NCBI GenBank assembly: GCA_903821335.1
Contig: CAIJKV010000005.1
Location: 1-64,000, forward strand
Source of the DNA: an uncultured beta proteobacterium
GTDB lineage: Bacteria > Pseudomonadota > Gammaproteobacteria > Burkholderiales > Burkholderiaceae_B
Length of the DNA stretch: 64,000 nucleotides
Reading direction: 5' to 3'
Part shown: in pieces, positions 60,630 through 64,000 of the stretch
How positions within the stretch are numbered: position 1 is the stretch's first letter
Layout: the number at the start of each line of letters is the position of its first letter
The notes under the pieces: model-generated
What the model was told of the DNA's origin: nothing
Databases searched by the model: none
What the model saw: the letters and a program-made list of their open reading frames with translations, nothing else
Position numbers and translations under genes: made by a program

Positions 60630-62810
60630 ATGAACAAACGCGATATCGTTATCCAGCGCATGACGCACTTGCGCGGCCCCAGCATGTGGACCTACCAGCC
60701 GGCAATCGAGGCTTGGGTCGATATCGGGGAACTGGAAGAATGCCCCTCCGACACCGTCCCGGGCATGTACGAACGATTAACGGCCTGGCTACCGGGCCTC
60801 ATCGAACATCGCTGCAGTCCAGGCGTGCGCGGGGGCTTTCTGCAGCGGCTGAAAACAGGCACATGGCCCTGCCACGTCATGGAACACGTCACACTCGAAC
60901 TTCAGGACCTTGCCGGCATGCCGGGTGGTTTTGGACGGGCACGCGAGACCTCAAAGCGCGGCGTCTACAAAGTCGTCGTCAGCGCCTGGCATGAAGAAGT
61001 TGCCAAGGCCTCGTTGTACGCAGGCCGAGACCTGGTGTTGGCGGCCATCGAAGACACCCCCTTTGACGTCGAGGCCGCAGTCGAAAACTTGCGCGACCTC
61101 ATGCAGGAATACTGCCTGGGGCCCAGCACCGCATGTATCGTCGAGGCCGCAACCGAGCGCGTGATTCCAGCGATTCGCCTGAGCGCGGGCAACCTGCTGC
61201 AGCTGGGCTACGGTGCCAACGCGCGCCGTATCTGGACCGCTGAAACTGACAATACCGGCGCGATTGCCGAAACGATTTCGCGCGACAAGGACCTGACCAA
61301 ATCACTGCTCGAAGCCTGTGGCGTGCCGGTTCCGTCCGGGCGCGCTGTCGACAGCGTGGAAGACGCCTGGGATGCCGCGCAAGACCTGGGCCTGCCGGTA
61401 GTCGTCAAACCCAGCGACGGCAATCATGGTCGCGGCGTATTTACCAACCTGATTTCAAAAGATGAAATCGAGGCGGCCTACGCCGTTGCAGTCGGAGAGG
61501 GTTCAGGCGTGCTGGTCGAGCGCTTCATCCAGGGCGAAGAACACCGCCTGCTGATCGTGGGCGGCAAGCTTGCCGCCGCCGCCAAGGGCAGGACTGCGCT
61601 CGTGGTCGGGGACGGGCGCAGCACCATCGTTGAACTGATCGAAAGCCAGATCAACGCCGACCCGCGCCGGGGGCGAACCGAAGATGCTCCCCTGAACTTC
61701 ATTCGCATCGACTCCGCTGCCCGCCTCGAAATCACCAGGCAAGGCTTTACCGAGCATTCCGTCCCGCCCGAGGGGCGTGAAGTCCTGATCCAGCGCAGTG
61801 GGAACGTGGCGTTTGACTGCACGGATGACGTGCACCCCGAGGTCGCGGCCGTGGTGGCGACCGCCGCGCGCATCGTCGGGCTCGATATTGCCGGCATCGA
61901 TCTGGTAGCCAAAGATATTTCCCGCCCCCTGCACGAACAGGGAGGCGCCATCGTCGAAGTCAATGCCGGCCCCGGTCTGCTGATGCACCTCAAGCCCGCC
62001 GAAGGCAAGCCACGTCAGGTCGGACGTGCGATTGTCGCGCACACCTTTCCGCCTGGCGATATGGCCAGAATCCCGGTCGTGGGCATCTCCGGCACACGCG
62101 GTAAGACGTCCGTGGGACGCCTGCTGTTTCGTCTGCTCAGTCTGCATGGCTGGCAATGCGGACTGGCCAGCAGTGACGGCCTGTTTGTTCACCGCCGTCA
62201 GTTGCGCCAAGGTGACTGCGCGCGCTTTGACGACGCACGGCGGTTGCTGCTCAACCGTGAAGTGCAGGCTGCCATCATCGAAAACGACGGCAACCAGATC
62301 ATCACCGAAGGCCTGTGCTATGAACGCTGCGAGGTCGGCATCGTGACCAACATCGCCTGGACCGAAGATATGGTCGAGCACGATTTGCTTGACCTGGACG
62401 ACCTGATCAAAGTCTTTCGTACCCAGATCGACGTGGTGCTTGCCACTGGCATGGCGGTTCTGAACGCGGAAGACCCTCTGGTGGCGGACCTGGCTGAATA
62501 TTGCGATGGAAAAGTCACGTTCTTCAGCACAAAGTCCGACCTGCCGGTCGTGGCCGAGCATCTGGCGAACGGATCACGCGCCGTGCTCGCCGAGGGCGGA
62601 AAACTGGTTCTGGCCGAAGGGTCGAATCGTCAGGTACTTTGTGACCTCAGTACGATCCTGGTCACGATGAACGGTCAGGACGCCGAGCAAATCCAGAACG
62701 TGCTTGCTGCCGCTGCGGCAGGCTGGGCGCTTGGACTGTCGCCAGAACTCATCGGCGCCGGCCTGAGCAGCTATGCCCGCGAACCCGCCACACCACCGCC
62801 CGCCGCCTGA
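60630..62810 (+). CDS. cphA: Cyanophycin synthetase, short form
   Basis: 726-aa ATP-dependent ligase building multi-L-arginyl-poly-L-aspartate. An N-terminal domain (residues 1-200, RGPSMWTYQPAIEAW) is followed by an ATP-grasp domain (KSLLEACGVPVPSGR, VVVKPSDGNHGRGV, residues ~225-470) adding Asp, and a Mur-ligase-like domain (P-loop GTRGKTSVGR near 485, EDMVEHDLLDLDDL) adding Arg. The C-terminus stops at about 726 residues, while many CphA proteins exceed 850, so it lacks the last Mur-type domain. A second, separate synthetase gene begins 54 bases downstream; such paired genes are known in betaproteobacteria. Confidence 0.93.
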   Translation: MNKRDIVIQRMTHLRGPSMWTYQPAIEAWVDIGELEECPSDTVPGMYERLTAWLPGLIEHRCSPGVRGGFLQRLKTGTWPCHVMEHVTLELQDLAGMPGGFGRARETSKRGVYKVVVSAWHEEVAKASLYAGRDLVLAAIEDTPFDVEAAVENLRDLMQEYCLGPSTACIVEAATERVIPAIRLSAGNLLQLGYGANARRIWTAETDNTGAIAETISRDKDLTKSLLEACGVPVPSGRAVDSVEDAWDAAQDLGLPVVVKPSDGNHGRGVFTNLISKDEIEAAYAVAVGEGSGVLVERFIQGEEHRLLIVGGKLAAAAKGRTALVVGDGRSTIVELIESQINADPRRGRTEDAPLNFIRIDSAARLEITRQGFTEHSVPPEGREVLIQRSGNVAFDCTDDVHPEVAAVVATAARIVGLDIAGIDLVAKDISRPLHEQGGAIVEVNAGPGLLMHLKPAEGKPRQVGRAIVAHTFPPGDMARIPVVGISGTRGKTSVGRLLFRLLSLHGWQCGLASSDGLFVHRRQLRQGDCARFDDARRLLLNREVQAAIIENDGNQIITEGLCYERCEVGIVTNIAWTEDMVEHDLLDLDDLIKVFRTQIDVVLATGMAVLNAEDPLVADLAEYCDGKVTFFSTKSDLPVVAEHLANGSRAVLAEGGKLVLAEGSNRQVLCDLSTILVTMNGQDAEQIQNVLAAAAAGWALGLSPELIGAGLSSYAREPATPPPAA

Positions 62811-62864
62811 CCACATCGACCCCCAGCAAACCTTGACTGTCACTGCACCGACACAGGAATAAAC

Positions 62865-64000
62865 ATGGAAGTGTCCCGCATTCGCGCCCTGCGTGGTCCA
62901 AATTTGTGGATCCGCCAAACTGCCATCGAGGCCGTGGTCACCTGCACTGGATCCGAGTGCGATCTCGATCAGATCCCTGAGTTCGTCACCCGTCTGCGTG
63001 CCCGGTTCCCCGACGTCAAATCGTTGCGTCCGTTTGGCCACAAAGAGCCAATCACGATGGCACACGCCCTCGAGGCCGTCGCACTTGGCCTGCAAGCCTC
63101 AGCCGGCTGCCCGGTGGCGTTTAGCCAGACCGCGCGCACGGCCGACCCTGAAGTGTTCCAGGTCGTTGTCCAATATACCGAAGAGCCAGTCGCCCGACTC
63201 GCCCTGGATCTGGCAATCTCACTTTGCCAGGCCGCAATGGCCGACGAACCCTTTGACATCCAGCAGGCTCTCGCGCGCCTGCGCGAGCTCGATGAGGATG
63301 TGCGTCTGGGTCCCAGTACGGGTGCCATCGTCCATGCTGCGGTCGCACGCGACATTCCCTACCGTCGCCTGACGCAAGGCAGCATGGTGCAATTTGGCTG
63401 GGGCAGCAAGCAACGCCGCATCCAGGCCGCGGAAACAGACAACACCAGCGCCATCTCGGAAGCCATCGCGCAAGACAAGGATCTGACCAAGATGCTGCTT
63501 GATGCAGCTGGGGTACCCGTCCCCAAGGGCTATGTCGTATCAGACGAAGACCAAGCCTGGGAAGTCGCCTGCAAGATCGGACTGCCAGTCGTGCTCAAGC
63601 CACGCGACGGCAACCAGGGCAAAGGCGTGGCGGTCAACATAGAAACGCGCGAGCAGCTGCGCGAGGCGTTTGCGGCAGCATCCGACATCAGCAGTGATGT
63701 CATTGTCGAGTCCTATATCCCAGGTCATGATTTTCGCATGCTGGTGATCGGCAATCGTCTGATTGCCGCGGCGCGACGCGACCCCCCCCGTGTCATCGCC
63801 GATGGCACCCATACGGTTCGTCAACTGGTTGACCAGGTCAATACCGATCCCCTGCGTGGCGACGGGCATGCCACGCCGCTGACCAAGATTCGTCTTGACG
63901 ATATTGCGCTGGCGACCCTTGCCACGCAAGGTTTGACCGCTGACTCCATACCTGTCAAGGGCGAACGGGTGCGACTGCGCAGCAATGCCAACTTGAGCAC
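62865..64000 (+). CDS. cphA: Second cyanophycin synthetase (partial, C-terminus beyond right edge)
   Basis: 378 codons are visible. It starts MEVSRIRALRGPNLWIRQTA with ACAGGAA about 8 bases upstream. The N-terminal domain contains HAALEAVA-type helices and LGPSTGAIVHAAVARDIPYRRL; the ATP-grasp begins with MLLDAAGVPVPKGY and VVLKPRDGNQGKGVAVN near 235-260. It is homologous to the preceding gene throughout but well diverged, so it is not a recent duplication. The two may form a heteromeric or sequential synthesis system. Confidence 0.93.
   Translation, partial: MEVSRIRALRGPNLWIRQTAIEAVVTCTGSECDLDQIPEFVTRLRARFPDVKSLRPFGHKEPITMAHALEAVALGLQASAGCPVAFSQTARTADPEVFQVVVQYTEEPVARLALDLAISLCQAAMADEPFDIQQALARLRELDEDVRLGPSTGAIVHAAVARDIPYRRLTQGSMVQFGWGSKQRRIQAAETDNTSAISEAIAQDKDLTKMLLDAAGVPVPKGYVVSDEDQAWEVACKIGLPVVLKPRDGNQGKGVAVNIETREQLREAFAAASDISSDVIVESYIPGHDFRMLVIGNRLIAAARRDPPRVIADGTHTVRQLVDQVNTDPLRGDGHATPLTKIRLDDIALATLATQGLTADSIPVKGERVRLRSNANLS

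Noticed and set aside
60281-60685. Reverse-strand 134-codon frame with an Ile-Glu repeat
   Set aside because: The repeat is only the translation of the TATTTC/AATTTC tract; flanks show no coding bias or family resemblance, and it overlaps the cphA start.

Overview
The window reads as a chromosomal segment of a betaproteobacterium in the order Burkholderiales, most likely family Alcaligenaceae (the Bordetella/Achromobacter/Pusillimonas neighbourhood). The grounds are GC-rich coding sequence with strong G/C third-position bias, eight intact orphan Bug (TctC-type) periplasmic solute receptors, fdsGBACD-type formate dehydrogenase genes and a tandem cyanophycin synthetase locus. This is inferred from gene content; no rRNA or tRNA gene is visible. 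Both ends cut genes: an iron-dependent alcohol dehydrogenase on the left and a second cyanophycin synthetase on the right.

Region 1 (1-16.4 kb) is a catabolic zone. An Fe-alcohol dehydrogenase/Bug pair is followed by a lone Bug gene. A ~9.7 kb minus-strand operon then runs from 12904 down to 3177: FadH-like ene-reductase, MBL-fold lactonase-like hydrolase, Bug, Bug, MmgE/PrpD, MmgE/PrpD, a second MBL hydrolase, Bug. A LysR gene lies divergent to it, with three 16-bp repeats in the gap, and is followed by a ModA-like binding protein without a signal peptide and an opposing acyl-CoA ligase.

Region 2 (16.5-26.2 kb) carries a tartrate dehydrogenase-like enzyme and a Bug behind two adjacent palindromes. 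An acyl-CoA pathway follows: MBL hydrolase, class III CoA-transferase, enoyl-CoA hydratase, HMG-CoA-lyase-like lyase, acyl-CoA dehydrogenase, MmgE/PrpD and a LysR regulator. Region 3 (26.3-34.6 kb) is an OFA-type (oxalate/formate) transporter with a complete NAD-dependent molybdenum formate dehydrogenase operon and a DUF1348 gene overlapping its last cistron.

Region 4 (34.6-39.8 kb) holds a minus-strand run of GTP cyclohydrolase I, a BLUF blue-light sensor, an MFS transporter and pterin carbinolamine dehydratase, then a gamma-glutamyltransferase-family enzyme and a GNAT. Region 5 (39.9-47 kb) has a CoA-transferase/Bug/Bug/SDR unit convergent with a DenD-OtnC-OtnK four-carbon sugar acid operon. 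Region 6 (47-57.5 kb) is mixed: DoxX, pirin, LysR, an exported glycine-rich protein, an aconitase-family protein whose 5' end is fused to a Bug remnant and joined to the best start codon only through an A AAA AAG slippery heptamer, an Ada-like methyltransferase, an old yellow enzyme, YajQ, MOSC, DUF5993, DsbB and an M23 peptidase. Region 7 (57.5-64 kb) is a cyanophycin locus: ABC transporter and DUF1854 on one strand, two cyanophycin synthetases on the other, separated by a hexanucleotide repeat tract.

The most unusual items are the slippery-site chimera at 50.0 kb, the FolE-BLUF-MFS-PhhB cluster, the long lactonase/PrpD/Bug operon, two hexanucleotide microsatellites in 5' regions, and the short SDR lacking its catalytic Tyr and Lys.
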